NCBI GenBank assembly: GCA_038531745.1
Contig: JBCBBJ010000007.1
Span: forward strand, 1-64,000
Origin: CALLPQ01 sp038531745
Lineage (GTDB): Bacteria > Pseudomonadota > Alphaproteobacteria > Caulobacterales > Parvularculaceae
Length of the DNA: 64,000 bases
Reading direction: 5' to 3'
Shown here: piece after piece, positions 8,863-17,176 of the stretch
Layout: the number at the start of each line of letters is the position of its first letter
Position numbering within the stretch: position 1 is the first letter of the stretch
Translations under genes and position numbers: made by a program
The notes under the pieces: generated by a model
What the model was told of the DNA's origin: nothing
The model's database searches: none
The model's input: the letters and a program-made list of their open reading frames with translations, nothing else

Positions 8863-9378
8863 TTATGCGCCAGCGCCGCGAATGGCCGTTGTGGCATTCC
8901 GGTTCAAGGACCAGGCCGATTCATTTGACCGCGGGTCAATGGGGCGTTCCTTGCCGTATGAAATTGTCTGGATGCGCGAGCCATCAACACCAAGACTGGT
9001 GAGATAAGCCCGGGCTGCTTCGGCCCGGCGTGCGCCAAGGGCAAGGTTATATTCGCGTGTGCCGCGTTCGTCGCAATTCCCTGAAATCAAGATATCGGCT
9101 TCCGGGTATTGCTTCAGCCAGGCCGCTTGGCGAGCAAGGACATCCTGCGCCTGCGGGGTTAGCGTATATTGGTTGTAGCCATAAAAGACGCGGTGCCCGG
9201 CGGTTTGCTCCAAATCGGCCTGAGAGCCGGGGATAGGTCCAATTGGCGCTGCCGCTGTGCTGCGGGTTGTGTCCACCGCGCTGATGATTTCCTCGTCAGC
9301 ACCTGTGGTCGCACAAGCTGAAAGCATAATGAGCGCGCCCGCGGCCCCTGCCATTTTCAAAGTCTTTGTCCCAAACAT
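8863..9378 (-). CDS. pal: Peptidoglycan-associated lipoprotein Pal
   Basis: Pal anchors the outer membrane to peptidoglycan and interacts with TolB during constriction. The 171-residue precursor has a lipoprotein signal ending in the lipobox LSAC with the acylated cysteine at residue 22. An OmpA-like domain follows from about residue 65: FYGYNQYTLTPQAQDVL, then ILISGNCDERGTREYNLALG (the diaminopimelate-binding region) and RAYLTSLGV...ISYGKERP. It follows tolB after a 498-bp gap, so it probably has its own promoter. Two hairpins follow it. The short length and intact motifs give a firm call. Confidence 0.97.
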   Translation of the reverse strand: MFGTKTLKMAGAAGALIMLSACATTGADEEIISAVDTTRSTAAAPIGPIPGSQADLEQTAGHRVFYGYNQYTLTPQAQDVLARQAAWLKQYPEADILISGNCDERGTREYNLALGARRAEAARAYLTSLGVDGSRIQTISYGKERPIDPRSNESAWSLNRNATTAIRGAGA

Positions 9379-9876
9379 CGTTTCTGCTCCATTCTACTTT
9401 TTATCAGCCTGACCATCCCAGCCATCTCAATGAATTAAACCCGAAAGAATTCAATCCCCAAAGTCTTTAATCCGACCTTACGACGACTGCACCAACGGTG
9501 GTCGCAATCGTGTGTTTTAGCAAGACGCTATGCCGGTGAACCCCCACGTGGTCCCCACCATTTGTTGCCCTGCCGCAGATACCGCCAACCGGTTGGCTTA
9601 CGGTCTCTTAAACCACACCCCTGTGACAGCTTTGTTAGAGCAGCCCTCACCATGTGACTTATTTCGGGTCAACCCGCCCGACATTAAAACCGTAGCCACG
9701 TCCGCAGCCACTGGCAATCTTTGGCTTATGGCCTGATCTGTGAAAAATCCGTTATTCGGGGAGGATAAATGGTTAACGGCGTCTTTTTCAAGTTGGTGTT
9801 GCCCCCGCAATACAAACGCCCAGAATACCCGTACCTTCCCCAGAACAAGCGCGCGCCGGCAACCTTGCGCCTATTC
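9379..9876. other. Intergenic region between tolB and pal
   Basis: These 498 bp hold no credible gene. Short open frames on both strands have no recognisable product, and the plus-strand frame from 9769 runs antisense through tolB. The region must contain the pal promoter on the minus strand and any tolB terminator, but I can point to neither with confidence. Confidence 0.5.
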
Positions 9877-11217
9877 TTAAGGCAATGTCGGCGACCAGGC
9901 CGGATCGGAGGCGTCCCCCGGCGTGCGTACCGGCTGCAAATTACGCCCCGTCAGGTCCACCGACCACAAGGAAGGACGCCCCCCGGAGCCATCTGCTCGC
10001 GGCGCAGTTTCCCGGAAAAACATCAAAACCCGGCCATTGGGCGACCAGGTGGGCCCTTCCACAAGGTAACTGCGCGCCAGTTCGCGCTCACCAGTGCCAT
10101 CGGGGCGAATGACCCCAATAAAAAACTGGCCCTGATGTTGGCGGGTAAAGGCAATCAGATCGCCGCGCGGGCTCCATACCGGGGTCTGATAAAAACCGTC
10201 CTTAAAGGTAATCCGGCGTTGGTCAGTGCCGTCGGCATTCATCACATAAAGCTGCGGTGTGCCGCCACGATCAGAGGTAAATGTGATGCGCTGACCGTCC
10301 GGGGAAAAACTGGGGCTCGTGTCAATCGCCGGGTTCGTCGTCAGACGCGTCAGCTGCCGGGTTGATAAGTTCATGGTGAAAATATCAGAATTACCGCCGC
10401 GCTCGATGGACATGATCACACGGGTGCCATCGGGAGAAAAACGCGGTGCAAAAGTCATCCCGCGAAAGGTGCCAAGCTGCTCCTGCTCACCGGTTTCGAT
10501 ATTGAACAGATAAACCTGCCCCGGCTTGTTATCAAACAAGGCCATATAGGTGATCTGCTGCTGTGTCGGGGAAAAACGCGGGGTCAGCACCTGGTAGCGC
10601 GTCCCGTCGGTAAGCTCGAGAGGGTTATCGCCGTCCTGATCCATAATCATGAGTTTTTTGACCCGCGCCTGTTTCGGCCCGGTCTCATGCACAAAGACAA
10701 CGCGGGTATCGAAGTAGCCCTCCTCCCCTGTTAGCGTCCGATAAATGAAGTCAGCAACCTTGTGAGCCGCACGGCGCCAATTATCTGCAGGTGTCTTAAA
10801 GGCAACCGCCGCAAGTTGATCATCAGAATACGGATCCCACACGCGGGTGGAAACCTGTATCCGGCCATCAGGCAATTCATCAACTTGCCCCACAATGAGC
10901 ACTTTGGCATTGATTTGACGCCAATCCACAAAGCGGGGGCGGGTATTCACCGTTTCCATATTTTCGATATAGGCCCGGGGATCAATCACAGAAAAAAGGC
11001 CCGAGCGATCAAGGTCGGCCTTGACCACGCCGGTGATATCGCGCCCGAGATTTTGCATCCCCTCATCGCGGCCCACAAAATCCGGCACCGCCGTTGGGGT
11101 TGGCTCCACATTGCCTTGGGTCACATCAATGCGGATTTGCGCCGCGGCGCCGGGCAAACCGGCCGGGATGGTCGCCACCATCACCATAAAAACGACAGCC
11201 CATCGCAAATTACTCAT
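9877..11217 (-). CDS. tolB: Tol-Pal system protein TolB
   Basis: TolB is the periplasmic beta-propeller that cycles between Pal and TolA. From the ATG at 11217 (AGAGGAC about 6 nt upstream) the protein has 446 residues. A signal peptide ends near GAAAQ (about residue 27). The N-terminal alpha/beta domain is at about 28-165 (RIDVTQGNVEPTPTAVPDF and LIVGQV). The six-bladed propeller has repeated blade motifs such as PRFSPDGTRVIMS, SPSFSPDGQRITFTSDRGG and PVWSPRGDLIAFT. It lies 111 bp downstream of tolA in the tolQRAB-pal order. An alternative start at 11277 would add 20 residues of non-signal character. Confidence 0.96.
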   Translation of the reverse strand: MSNLRWAVVFMVMVATIPAGLPGAAAQIRIDVTQGNVEPTPTAVPDFVGRDEGMQNLGRDITGVVKADLDRSGLFSVIDPRAYIENMETVNTRPRFVDWRQINAKVLIVGQVDELPDGRIQVSTRVWDPYSDDQLAAVAFKTPADNWRRAAHKVADFIYRTLTGEEGYFDTRVVFVHETGPKQARVKKLMIMDQDGDNPLELTDGTRYQVLTPRFSPTQQQITYMALFDNKPGQVYLFNIETGEQEQLGTFRGMTFAPRFSPDGTRVIMSIERGGNSDIFTMNLSTRQLTRLTTNPAIDTSPSFSPDGQRITFTSDRGGTPQLYVMNADGTDQRRITFKDGFYQTPVWSPRGDLIAFTRQHQGQFFIGVIRPDGTGERELARSYLVEGPTWSPNGRVLMFFRETAPRADGSGGRPSLWSVDLTGRNLQPVRTPGDASDPAWSPTLP

Positions 11218-11328
11218 CGTTATGTCCTCTAATCCGTTTGGCGTTACGTGCTTCTGCCTGATTCCGCGTTGGCGCACACTGTCATCAACAGTGTGATCAT
11301 TTCAGGGCAAGTGGTCCCGTGGCGGTTC

Positions 11329-12186
11329 CTAAGATCGTCCCAGCAGGGTCGGTGTAAAGTTCAAAATGAATTCCTCGCCATACCGCTCCGGCGCGAAAAA
11401 AGTGTAGGGCTGGCATTCAATTACGGCTTGCACCGCGCGCTGCTCTGCCACTTTCCAATACCGATTGGGCGACAGGGCGATCTGCGTTGCGTTGAGCACT
11501 TTTGGCCGCTCTTGCAACCTGCCATTGGGCAATAAACGAAAACTCACCTCAACACGGAGCTTTTCAGGGTTTGGCGCCCCGTCGAGGGGGTTCCAACACC
11601 GCCGCATGGCCGCCAGTAATTTGGCGTTTTCACTCGCCGTCAGCGTGCCGGAGCCGCCGCTCACCTTGACCGGACCTTTTGCAGCGCCCGCGGCCTCCTT
11701 GGGGTCACGGACCGCATCGGCACGCTGGTTCTTTTTTGCCAGATCGGCTAGTGCATCGAGATCAAGCCCGTCATCTTTGGGCTTTTTCTTTTTTGGCGGC
11801 TTTGGGGGCTCTTTTTTAGGAGGTGCCGGCTCTTCTTTTGGCTCGGGTTTTGGTTCTGGCAGGGCCTTTTTTTCGGGCTCGTCAGCGGGGCGCGCGGGCG
11901 GTGCCGGCTTTTCAACAGGTTCCGGCTCAATCACCACCGGCTCCGGCTCAATAATCGGCTGGGGCTCATCGGGCACCACCGGTTCGGGCTCGGGCGTGAC
12001 GTCCGGCTCCGTCGTAAGGCTGGGGATATTGGTGCGTTCGGCAAGGGCCGCTTCCGTTAAAAGCTCCACGGGCAAAATTGGCTCAACAATCAAATCCGCG
12101 CGCCGGGACCAGTCCTGGCCCCAGACGAGAATCGCCCCAACAATCGTGAGGTGAAACAGAACGGACGCGAAAAGACCAAAGCGCAT
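11329..12186 (-). CDS. tolA: Tol-Pal system protein TolA
   Basis: TolA spans the periplasm and transmits the proton-motive force from TolQR to Pal-TolB. The 285-residue protein has an N-terminal membrane helix (about residues 5-23). A long Pro/Glu/Lys-rich middle region follows at about 45-140, with many PEP and PEPV units and a lysine block (PPKPPKKKKPK). The C-terminal domain at about 190-285 contains MRRCWNPLDGAPNPEKLRVE and VQAVIECQPYTFF, matching the TolA/TonB-like C-terminal domain of Alphaproteobacteria. The middle is proline-rich rather than the alanine-rich helix of enteric TolA. It lies 33 bp downstream of tolR. Confidence 0.9.
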   Translation of the reverse strand: MRFGLFASVLFHLTIVGAILVWGQDWSRRADLIVEPILPVELLTEAALAERTNIPSLTTEPDVTPEPEPVVPDEPQPIIEPEPVVIEPEPVEKPAPPARPADEPEKKALPEPKPEPKEEPAPPKKEPPKPPKKKKPKDDGLDLDALADLAKKNQRADAVRDPKEAAGAAKGPVKVSGGSGTLTASENAKLLAAMRRCWNPLDGAPNPEKLRVEVSFRLLPNGRLQERPKVLNATQIALSPNRYWKVAEQRAVQAVIECQPYTFFAPERYGEEFILNFTPTLLGRS

Positions 12187-12219
12187 GAGGTTTGGCTGCC
12201 TTTTGCTGAACCACCGGCC

Positions 12220-12645
12220 CTAGGTAGGGTCGGTCACCAAGCCGACCCGGCGAAAGCCGGCGCCATTGATCCGCCCCAGCACCCGGCCCACATCATCCCA
12301 CGACCGGGATTTGTCCGCCCGCAGATAAATCTGTTGCTCATACCCGGCCGCTGAAACCGCCTGGAGGTGGGGCACAAGATTATCAAAATCGATAGCCGTT
12401 TCCTGCACATAGATTGTGCCATCACCGGCGATGGTCACGGTCAAGGGTTCCCCCTCGTCTGTCAGGGCTTGCGCATCCGTATCCGGGCTATCGACGGAAA
12501 TGCCCACGGTCAAAAGCGGGGCGGCAACCATGAAAACGATCAACAAAACAAGCATCACATCAACAAAGGGGGTGACGTTGATTTCCGCCATGGGTCGCAC
12601 GCGTTGGCGGCTACCCCGACCGTTGGTGTTCAAAGAAGCCCCCAT
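12220..12645 (-). CDS. tolR: Tol-Pal system protein TolR (ExbD family)
   Basis: TolR forms the inner-membrane proton channel with TolQ. The 141-residue protein starts with a basic cytoplasmic segment (about residues 1-20), then has the family block MAEINVTPFVDVMLVLLIVF (19-38), whose aspartate in VDVMLVLL is the proton-carrying residue. A periplasmic ExbD/TolR domain follows (IYVQETAIDFDNL, IYLRADKSRSWDDVGRVLGR). It overlaps the tolQ stop by one base (TGATG), which implies translational coupling. Confidence 0.96.
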   Translation of the reverse strand: MGASLNTNGRGSRQRVRPMAEINVTPFVDVMLVLLIVFMVAAPLLTVGISVDSPDTDAQALTDEGEPLTVTIAGDGTIYVQETAIDFDNLVPHLQAVSAAGYEQQIYLRADKSRSWDDVGRVLGRINGAGFRRVGLVTDPT

Positions 12646-13520
12646 CAGCGCACACGCTCGTCAAGCTGACGCGAAAGGATTGTTGAGAACTCATCGGAAA
12701 AGCCCTGCAACTGAACAGCAAAGGAATTCAACGCTGAGGAAAACCGGTTATAGCCCACAACCGCCGGGATCGCCGCAAGCAACCCCAACGCCGTGGCGAA
12801 CAAAGCCTCCGCAATACCCGGCGCAACCACCGCCAGGTTCGTATCCTTCGTTACGGCAATCGCTTGAAACGCCGTCATAATACCCCAGACCGTCCCGAGG
12901 AGACCGATAAAGGGGGATGCGGAACCGATAGTCGCGAGCGTCCCCAAATGGCGCTCCGCCCGGTCAAGCTCGCGCGATACCGCCACATTCATAATTCGGT
13001 CAATGCGATCCTTGGCGCTCACCGCCAGGCCATCGGTGGCCGTGATTTCTTTATTCCGGCTCCATTCGGCCATGGCCGCGGTGAATACGCGCGCCATGGG
13101 ATGGTCGGCGCGCTCCCCGATCTTGCGATAGAGATCGTCAAGCGGCTTGCCGGACCAAAACTGTGCTTCAAACTTACGGGATTTTGAATTCAACCGACCG
13201 AAGAGTAAAAACTTGTCGAAAATGATGCCCCACGACCATAGCGAGGCAACAATCAAAATTCCCATCACCACTTTGACGATGATGCCGGCGCTCAGAAATA
13301 GGCTCCAAAGGCTGAACTCGCCGCCGGTCACACCCAATTCAGAAATTGGCGTTATCGGCACCGCTGCTGGTGTTGCACCCGCCGGTGCTGCGGATGGTGC
13401 AGCAGCGGGCGCCTCCTGAACGAGGCTCACACTGGCCAAAATCGGTTCGAGTACCGACGCAGCAGCCGATGTCGTTTCCAGTGAGACGGCGCCCCACATC
13501 ATCAAAATTTCTGGTACCAT
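12645..13520 (-). CDS. tolQ: Tol-Pal system protein TolQ (MotA/TolQ/ExbB family)
   Basis: TolQ is the polytopic inner-membrane subunit that uses the proton gradient to energise TolA. From the ATG at 13520 it has 291 residues. There is an Ala/Pro-rich N-terminal stretch, a first membrane helix at about 84-107 (LFLSAGIIVKVVMGILIVAS) and a large cytoplasmic loop. Two further helices follow: the conserved SPFIGLLGTVWGIMTAFQAI and the last one with LFATALGLLAAIPAVVGYN. These are the family signatures. The upstream in-frame start at 13553 is possible. It is 264 bp downstream of ybgC and coupled to tolR. Confidence 0.95.
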   Translation of the reverse strand: MVPEILMMWGAVSLETTSAAASVLEPILASVSLVQEAPAAAPSAAPAGATPAAVPITPISELGVTGGEFSLWSLFLSAGIIVKVVMGILIVASLWSWGIIFDKFLLFGRLNSKSRKFEAQFWSGKPLDDLYRKIGERADHPMARVFTAAMAEWSRNKEITATDGLAVSAKDRIDRIMNVAVSRELDRAERHLGTLATIGSASPFIGLLGTVWGIMTAFQAIAVTKDTNLAVVAPGIAEALFATALGLLAAIPAVVGYNRFSSALNSFAVQLQGFSDEFSTILSRQLDERVR

Positions 13521-13784
13521 CGTTTGTCTGAACCCTGTTAAACGCCGACGCAATCGCGCTCTATCATTATCCTTCGGTGTGGCTAGCAGAAAGCCATCAC
13601 CAATCGCAGCAAGCAGTAGCCTGCCCCTGCGACATCTCTGGTTAACAGAGTTAAGATTTCTTTGACACGCCTTTTTGGCCGGAAGACGGCGCAGCCCTGA
13701 TTAAATTTGATGGATTGGCGCATTCGCAACGGATTGGACGGGCGCTTTGTCGGCCTTCCAGATAAGGAGCAAGGATATTACCCA

Positions 13785-14189
13785 CTAACCTGCCTCTAAC
13801 CGGGCCAGAACATCGCCGGGCAGGCGGCGCGGGCGGCCCTCCAGCGACAGGCATGCTGCCTCCACCGTGGCTTCGGCCAGTTTTTCCTCGCGCCCCAAAT
13901 GCCAAAGCGTCTGGTCAAGAAACATTCTGGCGCCCTTCAGCGAGACAAACCGGGTCCGTACCTCAAGAAAATCATCGATTTTTGCGGGCACCAACCAGGC
14001 AACGTCCATTTTGCGCACAACAAAGACGAGCGGGGCCTCGCGGTTCAATAAATCGGTGTGGCTAACGCCGCAGGCGCGCAAGGCCTCGGTGCGCCCGCGC
14101 TCGAAAAACTTCAATGTGTTGGCGTGATAAACAATGCCTGAAAAATCCGTGTCCTCGTAATAAACGCGAATCTGGTGGTGGTGAGCCAT
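13785..14189 (-). CDS. ybgC: Acyl-CoA thioester hydrolase YbgC (Tol-Pal associated)
   Basis: YbgC is a hot-dog-fold thioesterase found next to tolQ in most Proteobacteria and linked to phospholipid or acyl-ACP metabolism. From the ATG at 14189 it has 134 residues. The N-terminal VYYEDTDFSGIVYHANTLKF contains the catalytic aspartate of the 4HBT family (in EDTD) and the YHANTLKFFERGRTE signature. Its position directly before tolQ fits the family. An alternative TTG start at 14207 would add six residues. It is divergent from the glycosyltransferase-like gene at 14308. Confidence 0.93.
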   Translation of the reverse strand: MAHHHQIRVYYEDTDFSGIVYHANTLKFFERGRTEALRACGVSHTDLLNREAPLVFVVRKMDVAWLVPAKIDDFLEVRTRFVSLKGARMFLDQTLWHLGREEKLAEATVEAACLSLEGRPRRLPGDVLARLEAG

Positions 14190-14307
14190 ATTTGTTGGGT
14201 TGGTCAAAATTCAGCCTTTGCGTTTTCATAGCGATGCGCCACAACCTCTTTGTTCGACATGATTATCGGCCTGCCCCAAATTTTTTTCGGTCGACGGAGG
14301 CACCATC

Positions 14308-15198
14308 ATGCCCAAAGGCGGGCCCAGCAAAGGCTATATTTTTCTTGCCACGGGGCACAGAAAATATTTCGAAATGGCGGTAAGCGCAGCCCTGTCTGCC
14401 AAATGGATGGACCCGGACAAAAAAGTCTGCCTGATCCATGACGGTATTGGCACCAATGCGGCCAGCCTGCCGGGCTATGCCAACACCGTTTTTGACGACC
14501 TCGTCCTATTCGAGCCTGAAGACGGTTTCGTCGGTGTAATGAACAAAATGCTTATCTATGATTTGTGCCCCTACGATGAGGCTCTTTTTGTTGATGGCGA
14601 TTGTTTTATCATGAAACAGGATATGGACCGACACTGGACCAAGCTGGGCCAGCATGATTTCACCTTTGCTGGTGAGGCTGTGAATAAGGGGTCGTGGTAC
14701 GGATTTGATATCGCCAAGGCTTGTCAGGACGCGCAGGTGCCCTATCTGGTGCGCGGCAACACGGGTGTTTTCTTTTTCCGAAAAGGAAAAAAAGCACAGG
14801 CAGTCTTTGACACGGCAAAATCATTTGTCACTGAGAAACCGGCAATCCTAGGGGTAACCCATCAACGCCGCGCTGGTCAGTACTCTGACGAGCCATTTCT
14901 GGGGGCAGCCATGGGCGCGAATGGGGTAGAGCCCGTCAGCTACACCGCCGAAGAAGGCTCCATCATGGTCACCACGCTTTATGCCCGCTTTTGCAAAGGT
15001 GACCTGTCCAGTCAGATATCGCAGCTAAAAAAACCAGCCAGCGGTCTGCCTACCGATCGTTTCTGGGCCCTGAAATATGTAACCCATTCGCCGTCGATCA
15101 TGCATTTTATTGGCCTAAAACCCCGTCGTCTTTTCGAAGCGCTTTCAAAACAGGCGCGCGCCCATTTCAATATCCCTGACTATGACTTCTTCCGCTGA
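14308..15198 (+). CDS. GT-A-fold glycosyltransferase-like protein
   Basis: This 296-residue soluble protein has the layout of a nucleotide-sugar transferase of the GT8-like type. The N-terminal GYIFLATGHRKYFEMAVSAA is a first Rossmann strand and helix. VCLIHDG is the second strand. LIYDLCPYDEALFVDGDCFI ends in a DxD motif (DGD at about residues 98-100), the usual metal and nucleotide-sugar site. GNTGVFFFRKG is also typical. Donor and acceptor are not readable. There is no signal peptide or membrane segment. The ATG at 14308 has GGAGG 7-11 nt upstream. It sits on the plus strand, interrupting the usual ruvCAB-ybgC-tol run, with no other sugar gene adjacent. Confidence 0.6.
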   Translation: MPKGGPSKGYIFLATGHRKYFEMAVSAALSAKWMDPDKKVCLIHDGIGTNAASLPGYANTVFDDLVLFEPEDGFVGVMNKMLIYDLCPYDEALFVDGDCFIMKQDMDRHWTKLGQHDFTFAGEAVNKGSWYGFDIAKACQDAQVPYLVRGNTGVFFFRKGKKAQAVFDTAKSFVTEKPAILGVTHQRRAGQYSDEPFLGAAMGANGVEPVSYTAEEGSIMVTTLYARFCKGDLSSQISQLKKPASGLPTDRFWALKYVTHSPSIMHFIGLKPRRLFEALSKQARAHFNIPDYDFFR

Positions 15199-15321
15199 GG
15201 TGGCACGACCGCTTTAGCAAATCAGTAAGGCGCTTGCCGCACACTGGTCAATCATACCGTTTTTTCGTAGTAGCGTTGTAATCACACAGTTAAGTCCAAC
15301 GACGACGGCAGAGATTACCCC

Positions 15322-16713
15322 ATGAACAAACAGATTATTGAACCACCGCACCTGGCCTCGGACCATGTGGACGAAACCGCCGCCATTGCCGAGCCGGTGA
15401 AGGACCGCAAGATCCAAATTGTTGTCGTCGGCGGCGGCGCCGGCGGTCTGGAACTCGCCGCAAAGCTTGGCAAAAAACTCGGCCGCAAAGAATACGACGT
15501 CATCCTGCTGGAAAAAAACCAGACCCATATCTGGAAACCGCTATTGCATGAGGTTGCGGCGGGGTCGCTCGATGCCAATCTCGATGAGGTGGGATATCGC
15601 AGCCACGGGCACCAGAATGGCTATCGCTTTTTTCTGGGTGCGCTTGAAGATATCGACCGCGAGCGCCGCGAAGTCATCGTTGCCCCACTCTATGATGAAA
15701 ATGGCGTCATCATTATGAATGCGCATCGCATTCGCTATGATTATCTGGTGATTGCTGTGGGATCAGTCGCCAATGATTTTGGTGTGCCGGGTGTCACACA
15801 GAACTGTATGTTTCTGGAAAGCCGCAAGGAAGCCGACAGATTTCGGCAAAAATTGCTGAACCAGTGCCTTCGGGTGTCACGAGCGATGATGATGCGTCCG
15901 GAGGCTGACGAATTCGTCCGTATCACAATCGTTGGCGGGGGTGCCACGGGTGTTGAATTGGCGGCCGAGCTTTACAATGCGGCGGGTGCACTGAAGCATT
16001 ACGGTCTTGAGGTCTTTGATGAGAGCCGCCTCAAGGTCACATTACTGGAAGCGGGCCCGCGTATTCTGCCGGCATTGCCCGAAGACCTTTCCGAAGCGGC
16101 CCACGAGGAGCTGGAATCTCTAGGCGTCGAAGTGCGCATAAACGCGCAGGTCACTGACGTCACGCCCTATGGCATGCGTCTGGCCACTGGAGATGATGTG
16201 CCGGGTGATTTGAAAATCTGGGCCGCCGGTGTGAAAGCGCCAGCCTTCCTGGCCAATATTGCCGGGCTTGAAACCAGCCGCAACCATCAACTGGTTGTGG
16301 GCCCAACCATGCAGACGAGCCGCGATAATCGCATCTATGCCATTGGCGATTGCGCCCATTACCAGCCCCGCGAGGCCGAAAGGCCCATCCCACCCCGCGC
16401 CCAGGCGGCGCATCAGATGGCTGACACCGCATTTGGCAATATTATCCGGTCGATCAAAGGAAAACCGCTGCGCGATTTTGAATATCACGACCACGGATCA
16501 ATCATCTCGCTCTCGCGCTTTTCCACCGTGGGCAGCCTCATGGGTAATTTAATTGGGGGGCGTATGGCCGTGGAGGGCCGCATGGCACGGGTAATGTATG
16601 TTTCGCTCTACCGCATGCATCTGCTCGCCATCCATGGCTGGCTACGAGGTCTCTTCATGATTTTTGTCGGCCATGTGAACCAGGTGGTCCGCCCACGGTT
16701 GAAACTGCATTGA
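15322..16713 (+). CDS. ndh: Type II NADH dehydrogenase-like FAD oxidoreductase
   Basis: NDH-2 enzymes oxidise NADH and reduce quinone at the inner membrane without pumping protons. The 463-residue protein has an FAD-binding dinucleotide fold (IVVVGGGAGGLELAAKLGKK, about residues 32-51) and a second NADH-binding fold (ITIVGGGATGVELAAELYNA, about 202-221). The C-terminal FAD motif IYAIGDCAHYQPRE follows at about residue 340. The hydrophobic C-terminal part (LYRMHLLAIHGWLRGLFMIF) is the usual membrane-contact helix. It stands alone on the plus strand, 123 bp after the glycosyltransferase-like gene. A related pyridine nucleotide-disulfide oxidoreductase role cannot be fully excluded. Confidence 0.82.
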   Translation: MNKQIIEPPHLASDHVDETAAIAEPVKDRKIQIVVVGGGAGGLELAAKLGKKLGRKEYDVILLEKNQTHIWKPLLHEVAAGSLDANLDEVGYRSHGHQNGYRFFLGALEDIDRERREVIVAPLYDENGVIIMNAHRIRYDYLVIAVGSVANDFGVPGVTQNCMFLESRKEADRFRQKLLNQCLRVSRAMMMRPEADEFVRITIVGGGATGVELAAELYNAAGALKHYGLEVFDESRLKVTLLEAGPRILPALPEDLSEAAHEELESLGVEVRINAQVTDVTPYGMRLATGDDVPGDLKIWAAGVKAPAFLANIAGLETSRNHQLVVGPTMQTSRDNRIYAIGDCAHYQPREAERPIPPRAQAAHQMADTAFGNIIRSIKGKPLRDFEYHDHGSIISLSRFSTVGSLMGNLIGGRMAVEGRMARVMYVSLYRMHLLAIHGWLRGLFMIFVGHVNQVVRPRLKLH

Positions 16714-16820
16714 AATCGAGCTGACAACGTTTTTAATCAGTCACAGATACTATTTTGTGGAATACTGCAGAGGTTACTCTCGGTGTCGGGATTGATTTTG
16801 AATATTATTATATAGTGTAA

Positions 16821-17159
16821 TTCACATTATATTTTCCGGAAATGGCCCCTAGCCATGGCGTGTCGCCAATCCTCTTTTTAGCATAGGTGGCTATCAATGA
16901 CGCGGCCCCAAGACACGGTCTCGGATCAAGCCTTGTGCGCCATGTTTTTGAAAAGGCGCATATTATCTCTGAACAGGCAGGATGTTTTTCCATCACCCTT
17001 GGTGTGATGTCGAATTTCGACGACGCCACATTTGCGTGTCGTCAAAATTGGTTTCAGCCTTTGGGTTTCAGGCTTTTTGAGCAATCCGTCACGCATGTTT
17101 ATGACGATGTGGTAATACATGCATTTTTGAATAAGACAGGGCTCAAACACCCCAAATAA
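16821..17159 (+). pseudogene. Decayed GNAT acetyltransferase
   Basis: The frame from the GTG at 16887 encodes 90 residues matching the acetyl-CoA-binding half of a GNAT acetyltransferase: VAINDAAPRHGLGSSLVRHV (motif A with RHGLGSS), ITLGVMSN, then the GF-containing tail. The same frame continues upstream of an in-frame TAG (16884-16886) with LYFPEMAPSHGVSPILFLA, which joins smoothly to VAINDAAP. A further TAA lies at 16818-16820. So the coding similarity appears to cross a nonsense codon, and the N-terminal half of the domain is missing. The upstream DNA is AT-rich. I read it as a remnant; a short functional protein from 16887 is possible but lacks a full fold. Confidence 0.55.
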
Positions 17160-17176
17160 TCGCACCAAGAACCACG

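Noticed and set aside
9769..10365. Plus-strand open frame with a good-looking ribosome binding site (GGGGAGG) before ATG
   Set aside because: Most of it is antisense to tolB, the product is basic and low in recognisable motifs, and the codon pattern belongs to the tolB strand.
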